A DNA stretch of 52,640 nucleotides from an uncultured Acetatifactor sp. (GTDB lineage Bacteria > Bacillota > Clostridia > Lachnospirales > Lachnospiraceae): the NCBI GenBank assembly GCA_910583845.1, contig CAJUAB010000004.1:62255-114894 (forward strand), written 5' to 3'. Below the pieces are notes generated by a model, which saw only the letters and a program-made list of their open reading frames with translations, searched no databases and was not told where the DNA came from. Of the stretch, positions 17,865 through 27,370 are shown piece after piece (the stretch's first letter is position 1; each line of letters opens with the position of its first letter). The translations under genes and the position numbers were made by a program.

Positions 17865-19448
17865 CTATTGCCGGTTCTGTTTTCTGAATTTGGTGGGGGT
17901 ACATCCTTCCATGGCCAGAAATCTATTGATGAAGTAATCGCTGTCCTTATACCCCACTTTCTCCGCAATCTCATAGATTTTCAGGTCCGTATGCAGCAGC
18001 AGTTCCTCCGCATACTCCATGCGGATGCGGTTCAAGCGGTCCTTGAAGGATTCTCCGTATTGTTTTTTAAATATCTGCCCCAGATACGCCGCGTTGATAA
18101 AATATTTGGCTCCCATATCCTTCAGCGTCAGATTTTCCCGGTAATTCATCCTCATATCGCTCTCGATCTGTCCCAGCACCGCCTGTGACTGGTTCCTGCG
18201 CAGCTGCATCAGATAGTCCCCATAATCCAGAAGCATCTTGCTCATGGCCTTTCCGCCCTCTTCCATGTCCGTCTGCTCAAACGCGCAGCGGCTGATAAAG
18301 CGCAGCACCTCATGCTGGTCTATATTCTCGTCAATCCCCGTAGCCAGCCGTAACAGCTTGATAAACAGGTAGTGGAAAACCATATTCACCTGATGGCTGT
18401 CCAGGCGGTACAGCTCGCCATACAGCTTTTCCGTGGCAGCGGCGATGACCTCCTGCTGATTATGCTTTACCATATGGACCAGTTCGTCCACGCCCTCCCT
18501 GTCCACCTGTTTCTCCAGCAGGCCCCAGTCGGTGTCCTCTATATTTTCCAGCTCCTCCCCGGATTCCAGTCCCCGTAGCAGTCTGGCCATCCGCACTGTC
18601 CTGACGGAATCCGCGATCCGTTCCAGCCCCTCCACCTTGCTGCCCGCCACCAGACGGACGGGAAATCCCATTCCCCGGGTGATTCGCTCTTTCAGCCGCC
18701 CCAGATATTCCTGTTCCGTAAGCCCGCCCGCTGCCGGAAGGAGTTCCTCACTGTAGAGGATGGCCACGTCATGGTTCTCCCCCTGGACAGAGATATCAAA
18801 AATACACCGGTACTCCTCCCCCGGCAGTTCTTTCAGGCACTTCTGATAAAGCTGCTTCTGTAGCCTCCTCCTCTCCTCCCCGGGCGGCGCGGGACTCATG
18901 GCGCTGTCGTCTATTTCCACACAGATATAGCGACAGCCATGGCATTCTCCCAGATACTGTCTGACGCATTCCATATTTTCCTCGTCATATTTCCCCCGGA
19001 TCAGAGCGATCATATTGCGGGAAAAAAATTCCTTGGCAATCAGGGAATCATCTCTCTCCCTGCGCCTTTCTTCCTCCTTCATCGCTTTGACTTTCCCCAG
19101 CACATGTACCAGCTCCTCACAGCTGATGGGCTTCAGGAGATAATCCATGCAGCCGCACTTGAGGGCGGTTCTGGCATATTCAAAGTCGCTGTAGCCGCTC
19201 ATCATGACGAAAGCCGCATGAGAAATCCCCTCTCTGCGCACTTCCTCCAGAAAGTCCAGCCCATTCATCTGAGGCATCCGGATATCCGCCAGCACCAGGT
19301 CCGGCTGCTCCCGCCGCACGGCTTCCAGCGCCTCCCGGGCGCTGCCCGCCTTCCCGACGATCTCAAATCCCTCTTTTCCCCAGTCGATCAACACGGACAG
19401 CCCCTGCAAAATATAGGGCTCATCATCCACCAGCAAAACCTTCAGCAT
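17865..19448 (-). CDS. YesN-type response regulator with AraC DNA-binding domain
   Basis: Activator of sugar-uptake genes. It has 527 residues. The receiver domain spans 1-120 with phospho-acceptor D55 (LADIRMPQMNG). A long middle region of about 300 residues, typical of YesN proteins, follows. The C-terminal AraC-type double helix-turn-helix (about 425-525) ends with the IAEKVGYKDSDYFINRF signature. The start at 19448 is behind GGAGGAGTGG and overlaps the kinase gene by 7 bp, showing translational coupling. The adjacent import operon is the obvious target. Confidence 0.95.
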   Translation of the reverse strand: MLKVLLVDDEPYILQGLSVLIDWGKEGFEIVGKAGSAREALEAVRREQPDLVLADIRMPQMNGLDFLEEVRREGISHAAFVMMSGYSDFEYARTALKCGCMDYLLKPISCEELVHVLGKVKAMKEEERRRERDDSLIAKEFFSRNMIALIRGKYDEENMECVRQYLGECHGCRYICVEIDDSAMSPAPPGEERRRLQKQLYQKCLKELPGEEYRCIFDISVQGENHDVAILYSEELLPAAGGLTEQEYLGRLKERITRGMGFPVRLVAGSKVEGLERIADSVRTVRMARLLRGLESGEELENIEDTDWGLLEKQVDREGVDELVHMVKHNQQEVIAAATEKLYGELYRLDSHQVNMVFHYLFIKLLRLATGIDENIDQHEVLRFISRCAFEQTDMEEGGKAMSKMLLDYGDYLMQLRRNQSQAVLGQIESDMRMNYRENLTLKDMGAKYFINAAYLGQIFKKQYGESFKDRLNRIRMEYAEELLLHTDLKIYEIAEKVGYKDSDYFINRFLAMEGCTPTKFRKQNRQ

Positions 19449-21256
19449 ATTTCCACTCCTCCCCCGCTTTCCTGTAAATGACGTTTCCGCAGGGCCGCCG
19501 CAAGCGGAATCCGGATGGTCACCAGCGTGCCCACCCCTGTCTCACTGTCCATCTCAAACCTCACCTGACCGTCCAGAAACAGCTTCAGACGCAGGGCCGC
19601 GTTCAGCATTCCCACATGCCTGCTGTCCTGTAATATTTCAATGCTGGCCCCGTTCATCTCTCCCGCCAGACGGCGGCACTTCTCCTCCGGCATACCCTGG
19701 CCGGTATCCTCCACCTCCAGCACCAGATTCTCCCCGTCCTGTGATACGCGCAGAAACACCCAACAGGCTGACTCTTTCTTTTCCATCCCATGGACGCAGG
19801 CATTTTCCACAAAAGTCACCAGCGTCAGTCTGGGCAGCAGATACTGGCTGCATTCGCCGGGCAGACTGATTTCGTAGCACAGCCTGTCCCCAAAACGATA
19901 TTTTTGCAGCTCCAGATAAGCCTTTACAAAATTGATCTCGTCCTCAATGGGCACATAATCGTTGCCCCATGTGACATTCTGCCGCTGCATCACCGCCAGC
20001 TTCTCCACCATGTCAGCCGTCTCATACTCCTTCTTGATCACGCTGTGCATGCGGATGCTCTCCAGGGCATTGAACAGGAAATGAGGGTTTATCTGGCTGT
20101 GCAGCGCCAGCAGTTCGGCCCTCTGCCTGGCAAGGTCCTGCTCCTGCCGTTTCAGGCGATTTTTATACTCATTCTGAATCAGATGATTCATACGCCCCGC
20201 CATCTCGTTATATGTCCGCATCAGCAGGCTGATCTCATCAGCGCCGCGGACGTCGGAGAGCTGATACAGCTCATCCTTTTTCACCTTCCGGAGCACCTCT
20301 TCCAGTTCTGACAGTCTCTCTGTGAAGGAACGGTTGATCAGGTTCATCAGGGCAAAGGGCAGAAAAATATTGAAAAACAGCAGCAGACCGAACAGGGGGA
20401 TGTTTTTGCGCACCGCTTCATAAGCCACATTTCTCTGGGACATGACATAAATGTCCCAGCTGTTGTCCAGCATGCGGATTGTCTTGCGGACCTCCGCCCT
20501 GTCCGCCGTGGAGACAGGCAAAGTCTCGAAGGGCACATAGATACCGCCCCGCCCCTCGTTGGAAAAAAGAATCCGGTCCCCCTCGCAGACATACACGGTG
20601 GAGGCATATCTGGCATTGACAATAGCCCTGAGGATATCGCTGTAGTCCCACTCCAGGCGCAGCACGGCCCCCTGGCTGCCCCTGTTCAGATAATCCATGC
20701 GGCGGATAAATGAGATGGTTCTTCTCTTCTCCCAGTTGACTTTTGCAAAATCGGAAAATAACAGGATTTCCTTGTCCTGCCCCCGAAATGTCTGATACCA
20801 GTTTTCTCCTTCCGCCTTCTCCATTCTCTGGAAGTTCCCTCCGTTGACGATTCCCTCCGCATCGGTATATATCACCACATTACAATCGTTATTGTTCATA
20901 AGCAGCGTAAACAGGGAAACCTTGGCAAAACTCAGATGCCTGTTATAGTAATCCAGCGGGGAGGCATAGGTGCTGCTGATGAACTCATTTACCTCCCGGT
21001 TCTGGTAGATATCCTGCATCAATGTCACCAGCTGGGCGCTGTAGCTCATGATGGTATATTCCACGGAATCCGCGATATTGCTCATCTCCCTCAGATTCTC
21101 CTGCCGCTCCGCGTCCATGATGACGGCCACCACCACACTGTCCGTCAGAAAGAGCGGCAGGATCACGCAGCATATCTGCATGATCCGCAGCTTATGTCTC
21201 AGTTTCAGCCTGTTCAGCCAGGCGGCCAGACGGCTCTCCTTCTTCCTCTTCTTCAT
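19442..21256 (-). CDS. YesM-type sensor histidine kinase
   Basis: Membrane sensor for a sugar signal, 604 residues. Membrane segments at about 25-47 and 285-307 flank an extracellular sensor region. A HAMP domain (308-360) and coiled coil come next, then the His_kinase domain with H392 in INPHFLFNALESI. The ATPase domain has an N-box at FVENACVHG and a G-box at VEDTGQGMP. It follows the chemoreceptor gene by 13 bp with a weak ribosome site, so it is probably read from the chemoreceptor promoter. Its partner is the overlapping YesN-type regulator. Confidence 0.95.
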   Translation of the reverse strand: MKKRKKESRLAAWLNRLKLRHKLRIMQICCVILPLFLTDSVVVAVIMDAERQENLREMSNIADSVEYTIMSYSAQLVTLMQDIYQNREVNEFISSTYASPLDYYNRHLSFAKVSLFTLLMNNNDCNVVIYTDAEGIVNGGNFQRMEKAEGENWYQTFRGQDKEILLFSDFAKVNWEKRRTISFIRRMDYLNRGSQGAVLRLEWDYSDILRAIVNARYASTVYVCEGDRILFSNEGRGGIYVPFETLPVSTADRAEVRKTIRMLDNSWDIYVMSQRNVAYEAVRKNIPLFGLLLFFNIFLPFALMNLINRSFTERLSELEEVLRKVKKDELYQLSDVRGADEISLLMRTYNEMAGRMNHLIQNEYKNRLKRQEQDLARQRAELLALHSQINPHFLFNALESIRMHSVIKKEYETADMVEKLAVMQRQNVTWGNDYVPIEDEINFVKAYLELQKYRFGDRLCYEISLPGECSQYLLPRLTLVTFVENACVHGMEKKESACWVFLRVSQDGENLVLEVEDTGQGMPEEKCRRLAGEMNGASIEILQDSRHVGMLNAALRLKLFLDGQVRFEMDSETGVGTLVTIRIPLAAALRKRHLQESGGGVEIC

Positions 21257-21269
21257 GACGGTATCCGTT

Positions 21270-23453
21270 CTACTCCCCCACCTTAAAGGCCGATATCTCC
21301 GTTTTCAGACCGTCCATATTATCGCTCAGGGCATGAGAAATGCGATCCAGCTTTTCCGCGCTGTGCAGCAGCTTCTCCGCCATTTTGTGAACCGTCTGGG
21401 CACTGCTGGCCGTCTCCTCAATGATGGCTGAGATATTCTCCACGGCGTCGATGGTGTCGCTGCGCTCTCTGTCAGCCGCCTCCGTGCCCTCGGCAATCTG
21501 TTTCAATTCCGACAAAAGTTCCGTAATCTGTCCGCTCATGCCCCCGAACACATCTATGACCTGCCGCACGGCTTTTTCCTGCATTTGCACAATCTCCTGG
21601 GCATAATCCGCGTCCTTCACGGTCTGCTCCGTATATTGGGTGATCATCTGCACCTGATTGCGGATCTCTCCCGCCGCTCTGTTGGAATCCTCCGCCAGCT
21701 TACGGATCTCCGAAGCCACCACCGCGAAGCCCAGTCCTGCGGTGCCTGCCCGGGCCGCCTCTATGGAAGCGTTCAGAGACAGCAGATTGGTCTGTTTGGA
21801 AATGCTGCTGATGGTTTCCACAAACTCGTTGATGGTCTGGGACTCCGATTGCAGCTGCGTAATGCTGTCTCCCACTTTCCGCGTCACTTTCCAGGTCTCC
21901 TGGGCCTTATCGCCCAGCACCTCCACGATCTGGGCTCCCTGCCCGATCATCCGCTCCGTCCTGTCCGCCAGTTCCCGGGTATGCTCCGCCCTTCCCCGCA
22001 CTTCTTTGATTCTGTCGGACAATGTGTTGGTCTTTGCCGCGCACTCCTGGGCATGCTCCGCCTGCTTGTCCATGCCCACGTTGATCTCATTGATAGCCCG
22101 GGTAATATCCTGGGAGCAGGTATTGATATCCCCTGACGCATCGTCCACCTGATCGGTGGACTGCTCCAGCACCTGAACGGTCTTGTACAGTCCCGTCACC
22201 AGATTCCGGTTGTTCCGGATCATGTTGTTCGCCACCTGCGCCAGATCCTGAAATTCATCATTGCCATATGCCTTCACTTCCGTGCGAAGGTCTCCGCCGG
22301 CCACCTGATTGAACCTGAGGGATATGGCCTTCATGTTTTTCTGGATGCCGAACGTGATGCCAAAGCCCACCAGCCCTGCCACGATACAGGCCACAATCAC
22401 CACGGCAACCGTGACGCCTTTGATTTTCTGCGCCTGCCCTGTGATCACGCCATAGGGAACCAGCGCACAGAAATTGATCCCGGCTCCTTCTCCGCTTTTT
22501 GCATGGATATACAGATAACTCGCTCCCCTGAAACGTACTTTCCGGGCAACGCACATCTCCTCATTCTCCAGGGCATCCGCAAAGAAATCTGTGCCCGCGA
22601 AAACACTCTCTCCCTGCACAAGGCTGCCGGTTTTGCCCTCCTTTACATTTTCGTACAGCAGTTCCTTTCCGCTGTCCGTCACAAACCCGCAGATACTGCC
22701 TTCTCCGAAATCTATGGCCCCGAGCCGTTCATACAGGGCGCTGCTGCTGATGTCCACCACAATGTACGCGGCCTTCTTGTTGGTGGGAATCTGGTATACC
22801 AAAAACGTGTCCGCAGCGTTCAGAGACAGCACTCCGTCCAATGCCTCATGCCCCTCCGCCCACTGGGAAATGGTCCTGCCGTCCCCGGACCCTGCCTGTA
22901 TCTCCGCGCAGTATTCCTCATAGATCCCGTCCTGCCGCTCCGCCGCGCTGGTACTGCACATGTCGATGCCCTTCTTGGTTACGATATGTATGTTGTGAAT
23001 CATGCTGTTCATGTGCTGGATCGCCACCAGACCGCTGCGGGTATCATTCAGAAAATTGGTCTTTGCGATCTGGTCTCCCTCCATGGAACCCAGGCTGTAG
23101 CTGACCAGTCCCCCGTCTACCATATACTGCAAGGCCTCTCCCTTAATAAAGGCCAGACTCACATCCACATAATCCATGGCCATCTGGGATACCTGCATAC
23201 TGGAATCCTTGAACTTTTCGGACAATCCTCCGGCAGCCGCATTATAGGAGATGATTCCTATGACCACCACAAAAAGGATTGGCAGAAGGAAGCTGACAAA
23301 TATCTTATTTCTGAGGCTGAACAGCCTGCGCGTCCCGGAAGCCGCGCTCCCGTCAGGTCCGGAATGCTTTCCCGGCACCGGCCGTTTGCTTTGTGCAGGT
23401 CTTCGACCTGCCGGTCTTTTTCTTGCTTCTTTCTCTTTGATCTGAGTTTTCAT
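21270..23453 (-). CDS. Methyl-accepting chemotaxis protein
   Basis: Chemoreceptor signalling to CheA/CheW. It has 727 residues from the ATG at 23453 (GGAG upstream); a TTG 15 codons earlier is less likely. A strongly basic N-tail (1-45) precedes membrane segment one (about 49-70), an extracellular Cache-like sensor (about 75-340), segment two (345-370) and a HAMP domain. The cytoplasmic signalling domain has the hairpin-tip sequence ETISSISKQTNLLSLNASIE and the usual flanking helices. It is the first gene of a unit that continues into the YesM/YesN pair, so sugar chemotaxis and sugar-uptake control may share a signal. Confidence 0.93.
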   Translation of the reverse strand: MKTQIKEKEARKRPAGRRPAQSKRPVPGKHSGPDGSAASGTRRLFSLRNKIFVSFLLPILFVVVIGIISYNAAAGGLSEKFKDSSMQVSQMAMDYVDVSLAFIKGEALQYMVDGGLVSYSLGSMEGDQIAKTNFLNDTRSGLVAIQHMNSMIHNIHIVTKKGIDMCSTSAAERQDGIYEEYCAEIQAGSGDGRTISQWAEGHEALDGVLSLNAADTFLVYQIPTNKKAAYIVVDISSSALYERLGAIDFGEGSICGFVTDSGKELLYENVKEGKTGSLVQGESVFAGTDFFADALENEEMCVARKVRFRGASYLYIHAKSGEGAGINFCALVPYGVITGQAQKIKGVTVAVVIVACIVAGLVGFGITFGIQKNMKAISLRFNQVAGGDLRTEVKAYGNDEFQDLAQVANNMIRNNRNLVTGLYKTVQVLEQSTDQVDDASGDINTCSQDITRAINEINVGMDKQAEHAQECAAKTNTLSDRIKEVRGRAEHTRELADRTERMIGQGAQIVEVLGDKAQETWKVTRKVGDSITQLQSESQTINEFVETISSISKQTNLLSLNASIEAARAGTAGLGFAVVASEIRKLAEDSNRAAGEIRNQVQMITQYTEQTVKDADYAQEIVQMQEKAVRQVIDVFGGMSGQITELLSELKQIAEGTEAADRERSDTIDAVENISAIIEETASSAQTVHKMAEKLLHSAEKLDRISHALSDNMDGLKTEISAFKVGE

Positions 23454-23599
23454 TTTTCTCCGCGCTTTCTCTGAATTATTCACCAAATTTCTGTACAATC
23501 AGGTAGTGGAAAATAAAAGGGGTACTTTAAGAAAGCCCATCTTTTGGCTAGGCTTGTTGGTTTTGATCTGTAAGAAGTAACGACTCGTAAACATCTGTT

Positions 23600-23628
23600 A
23601 TTTTATCATATGTTGCATAAAATGTCCA
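23600..23628 (-). promoter_or_regulatory. Promoter of the chemoreceptor-yesMN operon
   Basis: Minus-strand -35 TGGACA (23623-23628) and -10 TAAAAT (23600-23605), 17 bp apart; each differs from consensus at one position. The leader is about 140 nt and contains an aagcc/ggctt hairpin with T-rich sequence after it. No sigma-D (flagellar) promoter was seen. The gap 23454-23838 otherwise holds only this promoter, leader and the terminator at 23710. Confidence 0.7.
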
Positions 23629-23709
23629 TCAGATTCTCTGCCGCTTTTGCCAAAACCATAAAACCATAAATTCCTCCCGTTATGGGCGTTCAACGGCCAT
23701 AAAAAACCG

Positions 23710-23748
23710 AAAAAAAATCCTTCCCCTTGAAAAGAGCAAGGTGGAAGG
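23710..23748 (-). terminator. Terminator of the dlt-like operon
   Basis: 11-bp stem (ccttccccttg paired with caaggtggaagg, one mismatch), followed on the minus strand by eight T residues. It ends the operon after the small lipoprotein gene. Confidence 0.88.
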
Positions 23749-23838
23749 AATCTTTTCACTTCAATATAATACAGAATTTTGGCGGCATCCGGGCCTGTCC
23801 GGAAAATCCGCGGCGGACAGCCGGCAGTCCATGCCCTT

Positions 23839-24420
23839 CTACAGGGCTGTGGACCTGTACTCAATGGAGACGATATTGTCATCCTGCAGGATAAAGCACA
23901 GCTTCATTCCATCCCTGGCATATACAAGCATGCCATTCTCCAAAGCGGCCTCCCCATAGACTTCCTGCAGTTTTTCCAGAGAATCCCCGATACAGATCCC
24001 CTCGGCGGTGGCCAGGGAATCGTCTTTCAGAATCACCGCCGACACCAGGTCCCTGTCCTTGGAGGGGTAGGTGTCAATCTCAAAGCCATTGTAAGTGTAG
24101 ATCTTATCCAGACCCTCGAAAGCGCAGCTGGCCGCCTCGAAGTAGGAGACCGGCTCCCCCAGGGCCTCCAGCACCGGGGACGCGTCCGCGTCCACCTCCA
24201 CAGTCACATTGTTTACCTTCAGCACATAGCCCCTGGATACCGCCGTCTCCGTCTGAGACACCTGGGTTTCCGTACCGGCCTGCGCTTCGGCGGACTCCCC
24301 GGAGCGGCTGCCGGTGGTCACATTCGCCACGTCTCCGTCAATCACCTTCTCGCTGTCCCCACAGCCGGAAAACAGCAGCAGCCCCGCTGCCATGGTTATC
24401 GCCAACATCTTTTTTCTCAT
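23839..24420 (-). CDS. Small lipoprotein, last gene of the dlt-like operon
   Basis: 193-residue surface lipoprotein of unknown function. The ATG at 24420 follows TAGAGGAGG. The signal peptide ends in a lipobox with C20 (LFSGC). A Ser/Glu/Thr-rich spacer (about 22-60) leads to a small C-terminal domain with two similar halves: one around EALGEPVSYFEA, the other around LEKLQEVYGEAALEN. This GD-x-LE-x-(V/L)-x-x-x-(Y/L)G pattern occurs in several Clostridial lipoproteins. It starts 17 bp after the SGNH-like gene, so it belongs to the operon. It may scaffold the transfer complex or bind the product polymer. Confidence 0.8.
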   Translation of the reverse strand: MRKKMLAITMAAGLLLFSGCGDSEKVIDGDVANVTTGSRSGESAEAQAGTETQVSQTETAVSRGYVLKVNNVTVEVDADASPVLEALGEPVSYFEAASCAFEGLDKIYTYNGFEIDTYPSKDRDLVSAVILKDDSLATAEGICIGDSLEKLQEVYGEAALENGMLVYARDGMKLCFILQDDNIVSIEYRSTAL

Positions 24421-24437
24421 AATCACTGCCTCCTCTA

Positions 24438-25487
24438 TCAATCGCCGCGTGATGGCGCCGGAGAATGAAGCTCCTCGTACTGCCGCTCCCTTTCCCGCTC
24501 ATATGCCTCTGTCTTGTCCTTCCAGACCTGTGACAGATGCGCTTCTCCTCTGCGGTCCGCAAGCCCCGCCTCCTGCCGCAGCGCCTCTCCCAGATATCGG
24601 GAGATTTTTTCCGCGCCGGACAGGTTCAGGTGCAGTCCCCCGTCATAGGTATCCGTGGCAAAATCCAGCCCTGTCTCCTCCACAAGTTCCAGAAAGTTGA
24701 TATACAGCAGACCGTTTTCCGCCGCATACCCTTCCATCTGCTCCTCCCACTGGTCATACCAATATGGGTAGAGGCTGGGGGCCTTCACCAGGATCAGCCG
24801 GATATCGTTTTCCCTGCACAGGGCGGTCATTTTGTCCAGATAAGTCCAGGCGTTATCCCCGAAACGATAATCCGCCAGTATCCTGCCCTCCGGCACATTC
24901 TCCGCCGGTTTCACATCCACCCGCATATAGTAGCCGTTGTGGGAAACCCTGGGCGTGTCAAACATGTACCGCACATCCTCCGCTCCCAGCTCGCTCCATC
25001 GGGCGTGATAGCGCAGCAGAGGAAAGACATAATCCAGAAAGTGTTCCTCCCGGGTCATGGAGGCCCGGATAGCGTCCACTTTGGACCGGGACCACCTCAT
25101 GCCCTCCAGCGTCATTCGATTGTAGGCTTCCCGCTGGGGCTCATCGTACTGCATGGCCAGCACATTAAAAATCACCACCCGGGGCTTTTCATACCGCAGA
25201 GTGTCCTCCAGCAGATAGTAAGACTGCCAGATCAGCTGCTGCGCGCTGCCCCTGATATAACTGTTGATGCCAAAATCCTGCCACAGCACCACGGGGGAGA
25301 AATTCTCATAGACCTCACAGTCCCCGATGAAGATCACATCATGATCCTTTTCCTCGCCGTAGTACTCCGCGATCAGAGCGCCCTCCACCACATCCGAGAC
25401 ATATTTGGGCGCAAGCAGACGTTGCAGCAGATACAGGCTCGCCAGCACGATCACCCCTGTACCGATAAACTTCCAGATCCTGTTCAA
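24438..25487 (-). CDS. SGNH/DltD-like protein with Cys in the nucleophile position
   Basis: Predicted extracellular partner of the MBOAT transferase, in the position DltD takes in dlt operons. It has 349 residues from a TTG at 25487 behind AAGAGGGATATT; no nearby ATG fits. One N-terminal membrane segment (about 7-25) is followed by an SGNH fold. Block I reads IFIGDCEVY, so the expected nucleophile serine is C57. The distal D282/H286 pair is present in YDGGLHLNLSG. The Arg/Glu-rich tail is cytosolic-looking but follows the fold. DltD relays D-alanine from the MBOAT partner to teichoic acid. A similar relay through a thioester is inference. Confidence 0.82.
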   Translation of the reverse strand: MNRIWKFIGTGVIVLASLYLLQRLLAPKYVSDVVEGALIAEYYGEEKDHDVIFIGDCEVYENFSPVVLWQDFGINSYIRGSAQQLIWQSYYLLEDTLRYEKPRVVIFNVLAMQYDEPQREAYNRMTLEGMRWSRSKVDAIRASMTREEHFLDYVFPLLRYHARWSELGAEDVRYMFDTPRVSHNGYYMRVDVKPAENVPEGRILADYRFGDNAWTYLDKMTALCRENDIRLILVKAPSLYPYWYDQWEEQMEGYAAENGLLYINFLELVEETGLDFATDTYDGGLHLNLSGAEKISRYLGEALRQEAGLADRRGEAHLSQVWKDKTEAYERERERQYEELHSPAPSRGD

Positions 25488-25516
25488 AATATCCCTCTTT
25501 TCTCAGGAAATGTTCG

Positions 25517-27109
25517 TCAGAACTGATTATAAATAAACTGGCTGGCATCATACCCGATTCCGTAGGCCCCCGCCAGCAGCACCGCCAGAAACAGACCGTA
25601 CCAGAGAAGGAACCGCACCGGATAGGGCTTTGCCGCGATCCTCTCCCGGACGCTGCCGCCCCGCTGCAATAGGCTCACGGCCACCAGCGCCGCCAGTCCC
25701 GCCAGCAGCACCCCGTAGTCCACGCCGCCAAGCCCGATGCCCAGAAGCGAGCCGTCCCACAGGATCTGCCAGTTATGTTCTGTAAACAGTGTGCCGAACA
25801 TCCGAAAGGTCAGCGGCACGTCCCTGTAGCAGTCAAAAGTACGCAGGCAGCTCATCACCAGAATGGTGCGCAGCACCTGGAACAGCCTGAACCCCCCTGT
25901 GCCCTGTACGTCAAAGCGGCTGTGAAAGCGGGCATACAGCGGTTCCAGCTCCTGGGAGATCATGAGGACCACCCAGTTGCCCAGACCCCATACCACAAAG
26001 TTCCAGCTTGCGCCATGCCAGATGCCGGTGGCCAGCCAGACCGCGAAGGAAGAAAGATAAATCGGAACCCTTTTTCCGATATTTTCCCCCAGACGCGCTC
26101 TGGCGGACCTGGAAAGCCTCAACATGGGCTTACAGACGGATATGGGATAAAAGATATAGTCCGTAAACCAGGTTCCCATGGTGATATGCCATCTGCGCCA
26201 GTATTCCTTGACAGATTTGGAAAAATAGGGGCGGTTGAAGTTCTCCTTCACACCGATCCCCAATGCCTGCGCAATGCCTATGGTGATATCAATGCCCCCG
26301 GTAAAATCCGCGTACAGCTCCAGAGCGTAGAACATCATTCCCACAAACACCCAGGCTCCCCGGTAAGTCCCCGGGTCCCGGATTATGGTATTGACTCCCG
26401 TCAGAATCCGGTCGGCAATCACAAGTTTCTTAAAGTACCCCCACAGGATTCTCTCCAGACCGAAGCAGAACCTCCGGGCCTCAAAGGCATGCTCCTCATA
26501 CAGGCTCCGGGCCAGATCGCCAAAACGGCTGATGGGACCCTGGATCAGCTGGGGGAAAAAGGATACAAACAATGCCAGCTTAAAGGGATTATGCTCCGCC
26601 GCCACCGTGCCTCTGTAGACGTCAATCAGATATCCCAGCGCCTGGAAGGTATAGAAGGAGATCCCCATGGGCAGCGCGATATCCCAGAAGCCAAGCTGCC
26701 TGTGGCTGCCCGCCGCCCGCAGCAGACCGTTCACATTGGAGATGGCGAAATTGGAATATTTCACCACCGCCAGTATCCCCAGATTCAGGAGCAGGCAGGC
26801 CAGCAGCCATCTCCACTGCCCGGCCTTCACCCTGTCCTTATAAGCCTTTTTTTCCTCTTTGGAGAGCTGTTCCCTGTGGGCCTTCAAATAGGATTTCTGC
26901 TGCAGGCCCATCTTCTCCATCCGCAGGGCGGCGAGATAAACGGTCGCCGTGGTGGTCAGGATATACAGCAGCCAGGACGGCCCGGCCATAAAGTAGAACA
27001 GATAGGAGGCCGCCAGGAGCAGCTTCCACTGAAAGCGTCCGGGAATCAGATAGTAAAGGAGAAACAGGACCGCCATAAAGCCCGGAAACGCGTAGGATGT
27101 AAAAAGCAT
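25517..27109 (-). CDS. MBOAT-family O-acyltransferase (DltB-like)
   Basis: Membrane enzyme expected to take an aminoacyl group from the carrier protein and pass it across the membrane. It is 530 residues with about 10-11 membrane segments. Signatures are YWRRWHITMGTWFTDYIFYP and ATGIWHGASWNF, whose histidine is the catalytic residue of MBOATs. The ATG at 27109 lies 6 bp after the carrier stop, behind GAGGAATAA inside the carrier gene, so the two are translationally coupled. It is longer than typical DltB (about 400 residues), closer to AlgI/PatA-like MBOATs. Neighbours nevertheless make a dlt-type role most likely. Confidence 0.92.
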   Translation of the reverse strand: MLFTSYAFPGFMAVLFLLYYLIPGRFQWKLLLAASYLFYFMAGPSWLLYILTTTATVYLAALRMEKMGLQQKSYLKAHREQLSKEEKKAYKDRVKAGQWRWLLACLLLNLGILAVVKYSNFAISNVNGLLRAAGSHRQLGFWDIALPMGISFYTFQALGYLIDVYRGTVAAEHNPFKLALFVSFFPQLIQGPISRFGDLARSLYEEHAFEARRFCFGLERILWGYFKKLVIADRILTGVNTIIRDPGTYRGAWVFVGMMFYALELYADFTGGIDITIGIAQALGIGVKENFNRPYFSKSVKEYWRRWHITMGTWFTDYIFYPISVCKPMLRLSRSARARLGENIGKRVPIYLSSFAVWLATGIWHGASWNFVVWGLGNWVVLMISQELEPLYARFHSRFDVQGTGGFRLFQVLRTILVMSCLRTFDCYRDVPLTFRMFGTLFTEHNWQILWDGSLLGIGLGGVDYGVLLAGLAALVAVSLLQRGGSVRERIAAKPYPVRFLLWYGLFLAVLLAGAYGIGYDASQFIYNQF

Positions 27110-27115
27110 AGCCGG

Positions 27116-27346
27116 TTATTCCTCGTCTTCCAGTTCCTGGATCAGGGCGTACAAAGCCTCCGCGGAATTAAAGTTCTGGGGGGTGATCTTCTCCGCCGTG
27201 ATTGTCACGTCAAAGCAATCGTTGATCTCCGCGATGATGGATACGATGTCAAAGGAGTCCAGGATCTTGTCATCAATCAAAGTATCACAGGTCTCAAAAT
27301 CCACCTCCGGGTGCAAATCTCTCAAAATCTCCAACAGATCTTCCAT
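27116..27346 (-). CDS. Acyl/peptidyl carrier protein (DltC-like)
   Basis: 76-residue cytoplasmic carrier. The phosphopantetheine attachment serine is S31 in DKILDSFDIVSI, preceded by an acidic helix and followed by the FDVTIT strand-like element of carrier proteins. The start at 27346 has AAGAAAGGAAG upstream. It lies between the adenylating enzyme and the MBOAT gene, exactly as DltC does. The 129-bp gap upstream of it carries a palindromic repeat unit. Confidence 0.92.
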   Translation of the reverse strand: MEDLLEILRDLHPEVDFETCDTLIDDKILDSFDIVSIIAEINDCFDVTITAEKITPQNFNSAEALYALIQELEDEE

Positions 27347-27370
27347 TTTTCTGCTTCCTTTCTTATATAG

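Noticed and set aside
23454..23599. Cyclic-di-GMP or other riboswitch in the chemoreceptor leader
   Set aside because: The leader has only a short hairpin and none of the conserved cores I know.
23629..23667. 12-codon reading frame with a strong ribosome site (starts MVLWFW) before the chemoreceptor promoter
   Set aside because: It has no visible promoter between the upstream terminator and its start, and it ends before the chemoreceptor transcript begins, so a leader-peptide role is unsupported.
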